Assembly: GCA_016177025.1 (NCBI GenBank)
Contig: JACOWB010000009.1
Coordinates: 1 to 39,560, forward strand
Length of the DNA: 39,560 nucleotides
Direction of reading: 5' to 3'
Source: Candidatus Aenigmatarchaeota archaeon
GTDB taxonomy: Archaea > Aenigmatarchaeota > Aenigmatarchaeia > CG10238-14 > SCSR01
Shown: positions 13,750-21,862 of the stretch, in pieces
Position numbering within the stretch: the stretch's first letter is position 1
Layout of the letters: the number at the start of each line of letters is the position of its first letter
Made by a program: the position numbers and the translations under genes
The notes under the pieces: generated by a model
The model's database searches: none
Told to the model about the DNA's origin: nothing
What the model saw: only the letters and a program-made list of their open reading frames with translations

Positions 13750-15465
13750 ATGAAGAACTACGAAATCGCCAAGACTCTCTATAATATTGCACTTTATCTG
13801 GAAATGGAAGACGAACCGTTCAAACCTAGGGCATATGAGAAGGCTGCTCGTTCTGTCGAAGCGTTAACAGAAGACGTGTCTGACATATACAAAAGAGGCG
13901 GCACCAATGCATTGATGGACATACCTGGCGTCGGAGAGGCTATATCAGCAAAGATTGAGGAACTGATACTGACAGGAAAGCTGGAATATTACGAAAAGCT
14001 GAAGAAGAAAATTCCTGTTGACATTGAAAGCTTGACTTCTATCGAAGGCGTTGGACCGAAGCGTGTGAAGACACTCTACAAAAAATTGAAAATCAAAACC
14101 GTTGAAGACCTTGAGAAAGTTGCGAAAGCCGGTAGGATAAGGAAGCTTGAAGGATTCGGTGAGAAAAGCGAACAGGCTATCCTAAAAGGAATTGAATTTT
14201 TGAAACGAAGCAAAGGCAGATTTATTTTGGGCTATGTCTTGCCAACATTGAGAGAAATTGAAGAAAGATTAAGGAAACTGCCAGAAGTTATGAAAGTAAA
14301 CATCGCTGGCAGTACAAGAAGGATGAAAGAAACTATTGGTGATGCTGATTTTATTGTCGTATCAAACAAACCTCAGAAAGTAATGGATTTCTTCACGTCA
14401 ATGCCGGATGTTGTCCATGTATACAGCAAAGGGTCTACAAAATCGATGGTCAAGTTAAATAACGGTCTAGATGCGGACATACGCGTGGTTCCTGAAAAAA
14501 GTTACGGCGCCGCTTTACAATACTTCACAGGAAACAAAGACCATAATATAGCATTGAGAAAGATTGCGATTGATAAAGGATGGAAGTTGAGCGAGTATGG
14601 TGTGTTTGACAGGCATGACAAATATCTTTTTGGTAAAGATGAAGAAGAAGTTTATGAAAAACTTGGGTTGAAGTGGATGCCGCCTGAACTCAGGGAAAAC
14701 ACTGGAGAGATTGATGCTGCTAAGAAAAACAAATTGCCAAAATTGATTGAATACGGTTCATTGAAAGGTGATTTACAGATACAAACCAAATGGACTGATG
14801 GGACGAATTCCATAAAGGAAATGGGGGAGGAAGCTAAGAACCTTGGGTTGGAATACATCGCGATCACAGACCATACGAAAAGAAATGCTTTTGTAGGAGG
14901 ATTGGATAATAAAAAAATAAGGCAACAAATGAAAGAGATAGAAAAAATTAATAAAATTATCAATGGTGTCAAAATTTTATCCGGTTCTGAAGTGGATATA
15001 TTAAAAAATGGAGAACTGGATATATCAGACGATGTATTAGAAGATCTTGATGTTGTAGGTGCCTCAATTCATTCAAGTTTCAATTTACCAAAGATTGAAC
15101 AGACTAACAGAATAATAAAGGCTATGGAAAATGAAAATGTTGATATTTTGTTTCACCCAACTGGAAGGCTGATACAGGAAAGAGAACCGTATGATGTAAA
15201 TATGGAAAAGATAATTCAAACTGCGAAAGATACTGGGACTAGACTCGAGGTAAATGCATTTCCGAACAGACTAGATCTTAAAGATGAACACATAAAACTT
15301 GCGGTTAAAGCTGGTGTGAAATTGGTAATAAATTCAGATGCGCACAACAAGAATCATCTTCAGTATCTTGAATTAGGAATTGCCCAGGCTAGAAGAGGCT
15401 GGGCTGAAGCTAAGGATGTTGTAAACACTAGAAAGTTAAATGATTTTTTGAAACTTTTGAAATAA
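13750..15465 (+). CDS. polX: Family X DNA polymerase with PHP domain
   Basis: Gap-filling repair polymerase. 571 residues. The 8-kDa lyase-like domain with helix-hairpin-helices (IPGVGEAI, IEGVGPKRV, LEGFGEKSE) occupies ~1-155. The nucleotidyltransferase core has GSTRRMKETIGDADFIV (metal acids at ~198-200) and a third acid in LDADIRVV. A PHP domain spans ~335-571, with AITDHTKR, the SEVDIL acid, GASIHSSF, LFHPTGR and INSDAHNK. The first PHP metal motif is GDLQIQTKWTDG: Gln-x-Gln where PHP nucleases carry His-x-His or Gln-x-His, so its 3'-5' exonuclease or AP-endonuclease activity may be weakened. It starts 23 bases after nth. Confidence 0.93.
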   Translation: MKNYEIAKTLYNIALYLEMEDEPFKPRAYEKAARSVEALTEDVSDIYKRGGTNALMDIPGVGEAISAKIEELILTGKLEYYEKLKKKIPVDIESLTSIEGVGPKRVKTLYKKLKIKTVEDLEKVAKAGRIRKLEGFGEKSEQAILKGIEFLKRSKGRFILGYVLPTLREIEERLRKLPEVMKVNIAGSTRRMKETIGDADFIVVSNKPQKVMDFFTSMPDVVHVYSKGSTKSMVKLNNGLDADIRVVPEKSYGAALQYFTGNKDHNIALRKIAIDKGWKLSEYGVFDRHDKYLFGKDEEEVYEKLGLKWMPPELRENTGEIDAAKKNKLPKLIEYGSLKGDLQIQTKWTDGTNSIKEMGEEAKNLGLEYIAITDHTKRNAFVGGLDNKKIRQQMKEIEKINKIINGVKILSGSEVDILKNGELDISDDVLEDLDVVGASIHSSFNLPKIEQTNRIIKAMENENVDILFHPTGRLIQEREPYDVNMEKIIQTAKDTGTRLEVNAFPNRLDLKDEHIKLAVKAGVKLVINSDAHNKNHLQYLELGIAQARRGWAEAKDVVNTRKLNDFLKLLK

Positions 15466-15480
15466 TCACGACAATTACGT

Positions 15481-15568
15481 CTAATCGGTGTTATGCGACC
15501 ACATCAGTGGCAATTCATCAGAATTGAGTTTTACCGCAGTAAAATTTCGCCTAATCAGTGTTATATGC
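15481..15568. repeat. Three consecutive small hairpins between direct repeats
   Basis: Between polX and the endonuclease IV gene, three perfect inverted repeats with 4-base loops stand almost end to end: CCAC-ATCA-GTGG (15499-15510), CAATTC-ATCA-GAATTG (15511-15526) and TTTTAC-CGCA-GTAAAA (15529-15544). Outside them are near-identical direct repeats, CTAATCGGTGTTATGC (15481) and CTAATCAGTGTTATATGC (15551). The arrangement is too regular for chance spacer; whether it acts as RNA structure, protein sites or a small repeat element cannot be told. Confidence 0.55.
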
Positions 15569-15613
15569 CCGAATATGATCAAGATAAAAAGCACTATCGA
15601 CAATCTATAATCT

Positions 15614-16447
15614 ATGAAAGTTTTTCTCGGTCCAGCCGGTCTGCCCATGGCATCTGAAGGAAATACAATCGCTGGCATAAAAAAGATAAAAGAACTTGGG
15701 CTAAATGCGATGGAAATCGAATTCGTACGTCAGGTATATATGAATGAAAAAACCGCTGAGGAAGTAGGGCAAGTTGCCAAGGAAAACGAAGTAAGATTAT
15801 CAGTTCACGCGCCTTATTACATAAATCTCTGTTCGAAAGATGTGAAAGTGATAAAAGAATCCAAGGAAAGGATATTGAAAAGCCTTCTAATAGGAGAAAT
15901 TGCTGGGGCAGATGCAGTAGCTGTTCATGCAGCATATTATTCCGGTTTGACATCTGAACAAGCTTATGACAAGCTTAAGGAAAATGTTCTGGATATACTG
16001 GATAAAGCTAGATCAAAAGGCATGAAACACATCAAATTTGGATTGGAAACTATGGGGAGAGAAAGTCAGTTTGGTAGTCTAGACGAAATAATAAAATTGT
16101 GCAGAGATGTTGATAGTAAACATCTAGTTCCTTATATTGACTGGGGGCATTTGTTTGTAAGAGGGAAAGGTAAGATAAATTACGGAGAAGTTTTCGATAA
16201 GTTGAAAGTTTTAAAACTTGATCACATCAACTCGCATTTTGAGAATGTAAACAAAAATAAACGGGGTGAGTTTGTTGATGTTCACGTTCCTATTAATGGA
16301 CATCCGTCATTTGAACCTTTGGCTAAGGAGATAGTCAAAAGAAAATTTGACATAACAATAATTTCTGAATCGCCAATTTTAGAAATTGATAGTTTAAAAA
16401 TGAAATCAATATTTGAAAGTATCAATAATACCGTACGGTTGAGTTAA
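15614..16447 (+). CDS. nfo: Endonuclease IV (AP endonuclease, TIM barrel)
   Basis: Cuts DNA 5' to abasic sites, the step after glycosylase action. 277 residues, the usual size. TIM-barrel metal-site blocks are recognisable: LSVHAPYYINL (His-rich strand 3), DAVAVHAAYYSG, FGLETMGRESQFGSLDEII (strand with the metal Glu), VPYIDWGHLFVRG, DHINSHFENV, and a terminal TIISESPILEID (Glu). The N-terminus MKVFLGPAGLPMASEG is standard for the archaeal branch. With nth and polX upstream on the same strand it completes a base-excision-repair set, although the 150-base spacer with hairpins suggests its own promoter. Its last 42 bases overlap the convergent TRAM-like gene. Confidence 0.9.
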   Translation: MKVFLGPAGLPMASEGNTIAGIKKIKELGLNAMEIEFVRQVYMNEKTAEEVGQVAKENEVRLSVHAPYYINLCSKDVKVIKESKERILKSLLIGEIAGADAVAVHAAYYSGLTSEQAYDKLKENVLDILDKARSKGMKHIKFGLETMGRESQFGSLDEIIKLCRDVDSKHLVPYIDWGHLFVRGKGKINYGEVFDKLKVLKLDHINSHFENVNKNKRGEFVDVHVPINGHPSFEPLAKEIVKRKFDITIISESPILEIDSLKMKSIFESINNTVRLS

Positions 16448-16666
16448 TTCACCATCTCCGTATGTTCTTCCTGTATGGCCGACTACTGCACGAGTTATAC
16501 GTACCGATACTAAGCATCCGTTGGGTATATCGGAGCCGTCATGTCTGATATTCAATCTCGTTCTGCCATCTAAAGTTTCCGCAACATAAGGTGATTTCCG
16601 GTCACGGGTTATTATTGCTAATACTTCCTGGCCTGGCACAATTGGTTGGTGTTTATTATTGTACAT
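16406..16666 (-). CDS. Small OB-fold (TRAM-like) protein
   Basis: 86 residues: GQEVLAIITRDRKSPYVAETLDGRTRLNIRHDGSDIPNGCLVSVRITRAVVGHTGRTYG. The alternating strand pattern with a central G-R-T-R-L-N-I strand resembles TRAM domains, the small RNA-binding OB-folds common in archaea, though the standard 'G-x-G-D-G-I-A' signature is not evident. Its start overlaps the end of the 211-residue gene by 11 bases, so the two are translationally linked. Its end overlaps the endonuclease IV gene convergently by 42 bases. The TRAM assignment is tentative; an RNA-related role would suit the RtcB/archease surroundings. Confidence 0.55.
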   Translation of the reverse strand: MYNNKHQPIVPGQEVLAIITRDRKSPYVAETLDGRTRLNIRHDGSDIPNGCLVSVRITRAVVGHTGRTYGDGELTQPYGIIDTFKY

Positions 16667-17291
16667 GCTTCTCGTCCTCGATTATATAAATTCCCGTTTC
16701 ATCTGCATGAGCTGATCTGAGACCATTAGGTGATTGATAAGGTCCATCGGGTCCACTTTTCTCTGAAAATTGGAAATGAGTTACTCCGCCACGATACATT
16801 CTCAAATCTCTGAGAGGAGGTTCTGTCACTCCTTTGCCCATTAAAATGTAGGGATCGTCTATAGGTGGGTTTATATCTAGTGCCTGATCTGCACTTGATG
16901 GGGTTACAGTAATTATAGGAGATTTATCAACTAGGTATTCACGAAGAATTATCGACATTTCATCAAAAAATTCTTCTTTATCAATTTCTGCAAGTTGTCG
17001 TTCACGTACTCTATATTCTAATGCATCTAGTAAAGTTTGACTAGGTACATTTCGATAAGAAACTGGATCCCCGTCTACAAAAACTGCTATTACCCTAGTC
17101 CCTTGAGGGGTCTGATCGATTAATCTGACTCTATCAGATTCTATTCTCCAGTGTCCAGCTATTGTGCTATTTATACCGTCTGTATGTATGGGTATATCTC
17201 CTCTATACTCTGATAACTGTCTCAGTAAAGGCCCTACCAATGTCTGCCTATATTCTTGTAATTTCTGCCTAGTCTCATTACTAATTATCAT
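16656..17291 (-). CDS. Hypothetical protein upstream of the TRAM-like gene
   Basis: 211 residues with ATG start (MIISNETRQKLQEYRQTLVG). The N-terminal ~45 residues are helical. A beta-rich block follows (TIAGHWRIESDRVRLIDQTPQGTRVIAVFVDG), then helices (QTLLDALEYRVRERQLAEIDKEEFFDEM), then a loop-rich C-terminus containing GGVTHFQFSEK and GIYIIEDE. No signal peptide, membrane segment or catalytic motif is visible and I do not recognise a family. It is the next-to-last gene of the minus-strand run that holds archease and RtcB, and overlaps the following gene by 11 bases. The composition suggests a folded cytoplasmic protein. Confidence 0.65.
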   Translation of the reverse strand: MIISNETRQKLQEYRQTLVGPLLRQLSEYRGDIPIHTDGINSTIAGHWRIESDRVRLIDQTPQGTRVIAVFVDGDPVSYRNVPSQTLLDALEYRVRERQLAEIDKEEFFDEMSIILREYLVDKSPIITVTPSSADQALDINPPIDDPYILMGKGVTEPPLRDLRMYRGGVTHFQFSEKSGPDGPYQSPNGLRSAHADETGIYIIEDEKHVQ

Positions 17292-17368
17292 CTTATTTCC
17301 CTTTGACCAACCTCCTTACTTCGCAAGATAGGTTTAAGAAGTTTCCTTTTAGCAGAATTTGATAGACA

Positions 17369-17797
17369 TTACACATCCAAAATAACATCTGCTTTCCAGC
17401 CAGATTTTGTTTTTTCAACTTTGAAATTATGCAATGATACAGCTTTCACATCCACCAGCAGTTCATGTTTTTTCATGTTCAACTTCTCGCCATAAGCTTT
17501 TGATTTCAGCTTGTATTTCTTGCTTTCTGTAATCTTGATATCGAATTTACTAAACAGCAGCAATTCTGCATCCTTTAAAAAAATCAATTCCTGTAAAAAG
17601 TTGAACAAAAGCATATCCACATTATCAGCCTCGACTCCTATTTTTTTCTCTACCTTATGTTTAACGGATTTCAGGTCCTTAACTTGCGTGTTTTCTAAGG
17701 CTAATGCTGATGAGTCGAACAACTCTTCCAGAGTTTTTCCAGTAGCTTCAAATGCCACATCTGCTATTGCTATATCCTCCAGGAATTTGTAAGGCAT
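17369..17797 (-). CDS. Archease, RtcB activator
   Basis: 142 residues. The archease pattern is clear: MPYKFLEDIAIADVAFEATGKTLEELFDSSALALEN (the usual 'HTADvgi.a.G.tleElF..AA.al'), an acidic metal-site candidate in AIADVAFEA, DMLLFNFLQELIFLKD (matching 'LL..wL.eLi.l.d'), and a C-terminal KVEKTKSGWKADVILDV ending in Asp-Val as the family does. The first histidine of the standard HTAD motif is Ile here (DIAIAD), a small departure. Archease promotes RtcB guanylylation and turnover in tRNA splicing and RNA repair. RtcB is two genes upstream on the same strand, and three intron-bearing tRNAs lie in the window. Confidence 0.9.
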   Translation of the reverse strand: MPYKFLEDIAIADVAFEATGKTLEELFDSSALALENTQVKDLKSVKHKVEKKIGVEADNVDMLLFNFLQELIFLKDAELLLFSKFDIKITESKKYKLKSKAYGEKLNMKKHELLVDVKAVSLHNFKVEKTKSGWKADVILDV

Positions 17798-17831
17798 AAT
17801 TAAAGTTTGTAAAAGGTAGAAATAAATGAGT

Positions 17832-19121
17832 TTATACTAGAACTACATCAGATTCTTTGTATATATAATCAGGTCCTGATTTTAATGTTGTAGTTACATT
17901 TCGTGCACGATACAGTAAAAACGCATCATCCGATAATTGTAAAGCATTCCATACTATTCTCTTACCTGGTTCTACATATTCTCTATCCCACTCAGGAATA
18001 TCCCAACCAGGGTGTATTTCCCACCCAGGCTCTAATTCATGCCCTTTTATAAAACCGTGAAGACGGTAGGCTAGTTCGATAGCTCTTACTTCGGCTCTTA
18101 GAGCCGCACCTATACCATAGGTCAGTTCTCTCTCCACCCGTTCAGCATATCTTAAGACACCTTGTAACTTCTGCCTAGTATCGGGCATTTTTTCATGCTT
18201 TTTTGGCTTCCAATCATCACCCAAAGAATATATAGGATAATCTTCTCCTTCAACTTTTGGTAAAATTACTTTGGCTTCTATACTCGGAACAACTACTTTT
18301 TTACCAGGCTCCGTCTGAGTATATGTTATAACTTCTTGCGGTTCTTTTGGTGGGGGCAATCTAACTCCTTCTTCTCTAAGTTCTCTTGCTTGTTGCCTAT
18401 AATGGTCAGCTTGATCTTTCATCCGCTGTGCCATTATCTTAAGCAATATATATGGGGACCCATAAAATGCAAATGCTAAATTTGGATGAACGAAATATTC
18501 AAAATGAACAACTTGCTGTCTGACCCCATCAGGACCTACAAAACCTGTAGGAATTGCAAGTTTATGCTCTTCGAAAAATGTTTTCAATTGTTCAGTGGGT
18601 GTGATTTCAAGGCTACGCCATCCCTGATGCCATTCGGCAAAAGGATCTACTACAGAAAAATGTCTCCAAGCACCAACTTTTTGTTTTTCATTAGGTCCGA
18701 ATTCAAGGACGCTATAATCTTTCGTTCTTATTGACATTGTATGCATATCGTTGTTAGAAATTACCTTAAATATTTGGCCATGTCTATTTTCTTTAGAAAT
18801 AACTCTTTGATTCGATTGCAGCACCCGTGGCCGCATTTCATCATATGATGGAAGATTAACTACCAGACCATATTTAATAGCTGCTTTCAAGGCAGTGAAC
18901 ATATCAAAGTCAGTTCTATGATAATCTAATCCGTTATGAGAATCTTCTAAATAAGCAGGTAATGGGTTTCTTCTAGCTAGATTTATATCCCGAGATTTTA
19001 TTGCAGCGGTTAATAATGGTCTGAGTGGCTGTGACTTATCCAAAGCGGATATTACCATTGGATTATGCAAAATTTCTGCTAATGTTTTAGCAACTTTTCT
19101 ATCCACTTTATCACTAAGCAT
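17832..19121 (-). CDS. Uncharacterised 429-residue protein between archease and pterin dehydratase-like genes
   Basis: ATG start, 429 residues, no signal peptide or membrane helix. The N-terminal half has helices with TLAEILHNPMVISALDK and RPLLTAAIKSRDINLARR, then FTALKAAIKYGLVVNLPSY. The centre reads HTMSIRTKDYSVLEFGP and WRHFSVVDPFAEWHQGWRSL, rich in aromatics. A coiled stretch (KIMAQRMKDQADHYRQQARELREEG) leads to a Pro/Lys linker, then a tail with EPGWEIHPGWDIPEWDREY. I do not recognise the family or any nucleotide-binding motif. It sits 34 bases before archease and 29 bases after the dehydratase-like gene, so it belongs to the RtcB-archease transcription unit and could join in RNA repair, by association only. 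Confidence 0.75.
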   Translation of the reverse strand: MLSDKVDRKVAKTLAEILHNPMVISALDKSQPLRPLLTAAIKSRDINLARRNPLPAYLEDSHNGLDYHRTDFDMFTALKAAIKYGLVVNLPSYDEMRPRVLQSNQRVISKENRHGQIFKVISNNDMHTMSIRTKDYSVLEFGPNEKQKVGAWRHFSVVDPFAEWHQGWRSLEITPTEQLKTFFEEHKLAIPTGFVGPDGVRQQVVHFEYFVHPNLAFAFYGSPYILLKIMAQRMKDQADHYRQQARELREEGVRLPPPKEPQEVITYTQTEPGKKVVVPSIEAKVILPKVEGEDYPIYSLGDDWKPKKHEKMPDTRQKLQGVLRYAERVERELTYGIGAALRAEVRAIELAYRLHGFIKGHELEPGWEIHPGWDIPEWDREYVEPGKRIVWNALQLSDDAFLLYRARNVTTTLKSGPDYIYKESDVVLV

Positions 19122-19150
19122 TAATTCAATACTAAGCTTTAAAATATGAC

Positions 19151-19477
19151 TTATTCTACTATTTTATCGATCTTAGCCGCAAGTATGAAATCATTCTCGC
19201 TCAATCCTTTTATCGCATGCGTGCTTAAAGTTATTTTAACTCTTTTGTAGCTATGAAGGTAAATATCCGGATGATGATCTTCTTCTTCGGCTATATCTCC
19301 AACTTTATTAATGAAGCCTAAAGCCTCTTTGAAATCTTTGAATTTGAATTCTTTTTCTATTTCTTTGCGAATAATGAACCATCCATTGACTTGCTTGAGG
19401 TATCTTTTAGCTTCTTGTCTCGTGAAAGGTTTCACTCCGCCTTCGCATGGAACACAGTTCTTTTCTGAGAGTTGCAT
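19151..19477 (-). CDS. Pterin-4a-carbinolamine dehydratase-like protein (PCD/DCoH)
   Basis: 108 residues, the usual length. It has the PCD core: WFIIRKEIEKEFKFKDFKEALGFINKVGDIAEEEDHHPDIYLHSYKRVKITLSTH. The family's catalytic EEDHHPD motif (about 65-71) is complete and the late block GLSENDFILAAKID is standard. The enzyme recycles pterin cofactors of aromatic amino-acid hydroxylases. Many archaea have the gene without such hydroxylases, and there it may serve molybdopterin chemistry or another function. It lies 12 bases after rtcB, an operon-like spacing. An N-terminal CVPCEGG pair of cysteines is also typical of prokaryotic PCDs. Confidence 0.92.
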   Translation of the reverse strand: MQLSEKNCVPCEGGVKPFTRQEAKRYLKQVNGWFIIRKEIEKEFKFKDFKEALGFINKVGDIAEEEDHHPDIYLHSYKRVKITLSTHAIKGLSENDFILAAKIDKIVE

Positions 19478-19489
19478 AATTAATATGTG

Positions 19490-20965
19490 TTAACCTTTTA
19501 CATTTCCGATTGGAGTGAATCGTACTACTTTCTTGGATATACCAGCCAAGTGTGTCGCTTCAATGACATCGTCGATGTTTTTGTACGCTGATCCAGCTTC
19601 CTCAGCCAATCCAGAAAATGAAACTGACTTGACATAAATTCCTTGCTTCAGCATATCTCTTTGTAACTGTTCACCACGGAACATGCCTTTAGCTCTTGTC
19701 CTGCTCATTGTCCTTCCTGAGCCGTGAGCTGTTGACATGAAAGTTTCTGCTGCATTAGGACCACCAACTAACAAATAACTACCGGTCTCCATGGAGCCAC
19801 CAATAATTACTGGGGATCCATCGTCACGATATAATTTTGGAATTTCTTCCCTTCCAGCAGGATAAGAACCTGTAGCTCCTTTTCTGTGTACGATTAGCTC
19901 TTTAGTTTCTCCATCGACTTTATGTCTTTCAACTGATGCTCTATTATGCGAGACGTCAAAAACCATTTTCAATCCTAATTTTTCTGCATCCTGCTTGAAA
20001 ACATCAGAAAAAACTTCCCTGATTCTATGTAAGATAACTTGCCTATTAGCAAAACTCATGTTAACTCCGCATGCCATAGCTTTGAAGTAATCCTGTCCTT
20101 CTGGAGAATTGAAAGGTGCACATGCAAGTTCTGGGTCTAAGATTTTAATTCCATATTTTTTCTCCATCACTGATAGGAATAATTGAAGATAGTCAGTCCC
20201 AATTTGATGGCCAAATCCTCTTGAACCGCAATGAAACATTATTACAACTTGATTTGGAAACAGCCCCCATTTCTTTGCTAGCTCTTTGTCGAAAATATTT
20301 TCCTCCTTCACAACTTGTATTTCCAGATAATGGTTACCAGAGCCTAGTGTGCCTATTTGATTGACTCCTCTTTCGACAGCCTTGGATGAAACCTTAGATA
20401 CGTCTGCCCAATCTGCTTTTCCGTTTAATTCCGTTCTTTCCAAATCCTCTTTCCACGCATATCCATTATCCACACACCATTCTGTACCTTCGGTTACAAC
20501 TTTTCTGAATTGGTCCTTAGTTAGTTTAACGAACCCGCTAGAACCAACACCCGCGGGAACTTTGTCGAATAATTTGTCGACTAGAGTTTTTAGATGCGGC
20601 TTGACATCATTATAAGTAAGATTTGTTAGAACAAGTCGCATACCACAATTTATGTCGAACCCTATTCCACCAGGAGAAATCACTCCATTCTCTTCTGGAT
20701 CAAATGCAGCTACGCCCCCTATCGGGAAACCATATCCGCTGTGGCCATCTGCCATGCAGAAGGCAAATTTTTGGATTCCTGGCAAGTTTGCAACATTTGT
20801 TATCTGGTCGTATACCTGCAAGTCCATCTGATCTACAATCTTTTTTGTGGCGTATATCCTAGCAGGAACTTTCATTCCTTGCTTGAAACTAGTAGGTACT
20901 TCCCATACTACATCTGACACTTTCTTGAAGTCGGGTTTCTTGAATATTTGATTTCCGAATGGCAT
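19490..20965 (-). CDS. rtcB: RNA ligase RtcB (tRNA splicing)
   Basis: Joins 2',3'-cyclic phosphate and 5'-hydroxyl RNA ends with GTP and Mn, sealing tRNA exons after endonuclease cleavage. 491 residues, typical of archaeal RtcB without intein. Metal and guanylate residues are visible: Cys in GGIGFDINCGMRL (about 92-104), His in GTLGSGNHYLEIQ, His in IMFHCGSRGFGHQIG, His in VFDVSHNRASVE, HRKGATGSYPAG, and the guanylylated His in STAHGSGRTMSR. It precedes the PCD-like, 429-residue and archease genes on the same strand. A zinc-ribbon microprotein gene lies 69 bases upstream. Confidence 0.97.
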   Translation of the reverse strand: MPFGNQIFKKPDFKKVSDVVWEVPTSFKQGMKVPARIYATKKIVDQMDLQVYDQITNVANLPGIQKFAFCMADGHSGYGFPIGGVAAFDPEENGVISPGGIGFDINCGMRLVLTNLTYNDVKPHLKTLVDKLFDKVPAGVGSSGFVKLTKDQFRKVVTEGTEWCVDNGYAWKEDLERTELNGKADWADVSKVSSKAVERGVNQIGTLGSGNHYLEIQVVKEENIFDKELAKKWGLFPNQVVIMFHCGSRGFGHQIGTDYLQLFLSVMEKKYGIKILDPELACAPFNSPEGQDYFKAMACGVNMSFANRQVILHRIREVFSDVFKQDAEKLGLKMVFDVSHNRASVERHKVDGETKELIVHRKGATGSYPAGREEIPKLYRDDGSPVIIGGSMETGSYLLVGGPNAAETFMSTAHGSGRTMSRTRAKGMFRGEQLQRDMLKQGIYVKSVSFSGLAEEAGSAYKNIDDVIEATHLAGISKKVVRFTPIGNVKG

Positions 20966-21034
20966 TTTTATTTTTCACTTCCTATTTGTCAGTTGAAATT
21001 GTTAAATAAGAATTAAAAAGGAAGGATTTATTGC

Positions 21035-21142
21035 TTACCACTCCTTACATCTCAACAAATCCTTGTTTCCGCATAAATAACACTTTACCGCCTTTTCCTC
21101 AACAAATATGAGTTTGCACGGCTCACACACCCAATGTGGCAT
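21035..21142 (-). CDS. 35-residue zinc-ribbon microprotein
   Basis: Too short for the ORF track. ATG 21142 to TAA 21035 on the minus strand: MPHWVCEPCKLIFVEEKAVK then CYLCGNKDLLRCKEW. Two CxxC knuckles (CEPC and CYLC) separated by 12 residues make a compact zinc ribbon, with a further Cys near the end. It begins 22 bases after the UPF0173 hydrolase gene stop and precedes rtcB by 69 bases on the same strand. Comparable tiny zinc ribbons often act as RNA or protein adaptors in archaea, but no family can be named. Confidence 0.68.
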   Translation of the reverse strand: MPHWVCEPCKLIFVEEKAVKCYLCGNKDLLRCKEW

Positions 21143-21164
21143 AGAAATATTTCTAAATTAAACT

Positions 21165-21824
21165 TTAAGACAACTCTCTCAAAACGACGACTTTACCCTT
21201 CACCCCGGATTTGAACTCTTCTTCTGCGGCTTTAGCTTTATCGCCTAGCAATCGCCTGTAATGCATAGGAATCGTTACTTTAGCTTTTATTGCATTTGCG
21301 GCCTGCACAGCTTCTTCCACGTCCATCGTATAAGTTCCACCGATGGGAAGCATTGCAACATCTATATCTGCCAAGTTCCGCATCTCTGGAATGAAATCCG
21401 TATCGCCTGCGTGGTATATTCTTGATTCACCGACTTCAAAGATATACCCGACCCAATTGTTCTCTTTCGGATGGAATGTTATCCTGTCTGGCTTGATGTT
21501 ATATGCTGGGATTGTTTTAATTCTGATGCCCGCGACTGTGAGGACTCTGTTTGGCCCTACAATCATGAATGCGTTGCTCGGCAGGTTCAGATTCTCGCAT
21601 CCTTTTGTTGCAACAACTACTGTATTAGGCTTTATTAGTTTTCTTATATCGTTCGGGCTCCAGTGGTCATAATGCGCATGGGAAATGAAGATTGCATCTG
21701 CCTTCTCGTTCGGTAACCTCTTCAAATCGAATGGGTCGACAAAATAAAATTTCTTGCCTTCCTTGTTTTCTATCTGAAAGCTTGCATGCCCAAACCAAAA
21801 CAAGTTATCTAAAATATCTGCCAT
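21165..21824 (-). CDS. UPF0173 metal-dependent hydrolase (metallo-beta-lactamase fold)
   Basis: 219 residues, the standard UPF0173 size. The start DNLFWFGHASFQIE carries the family's 'WlGHAsf.i' strand. The zinc motif ISHAHYDHWS (about 49-58) is the HxHxDH signature; further ligands lie in IYHAGDTDF (about 135-143) and IPMHYRRL (about 186-193). No signal peptide, so it is cytoplasmic. The substrate is unknown for most of this family. It heads the minus-strand run that leads into the zinc ribbon and rtcB, so a role in RNA or nucleotide metabolism is possible but unproven. Confidence 0.93.
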   Translation of the reverse strand: MADILDNLFWFGHASFQIENKEGKKFYFVDPFDLKRLPNEKADAIFISHAHYDHWSPNDIRKLIKPNTVVVATKGCENLNLPSNAFMIVGPNRVLTVAGIRIKTIPAYNIKPDRITFHPKENNWVGYIFEVGESRIYHAGDTDFIPEMRNLADIDVAMLPIGGTYTMDVEEAVQAANAIKAKVTIPMHYRRLLGDKAKAAEEEFKSGVKGKVVVLRELS

Positions 21825-21862
21825 AAAGTAATCTTACAGAATTGAAATTAAATCCTTGAACT

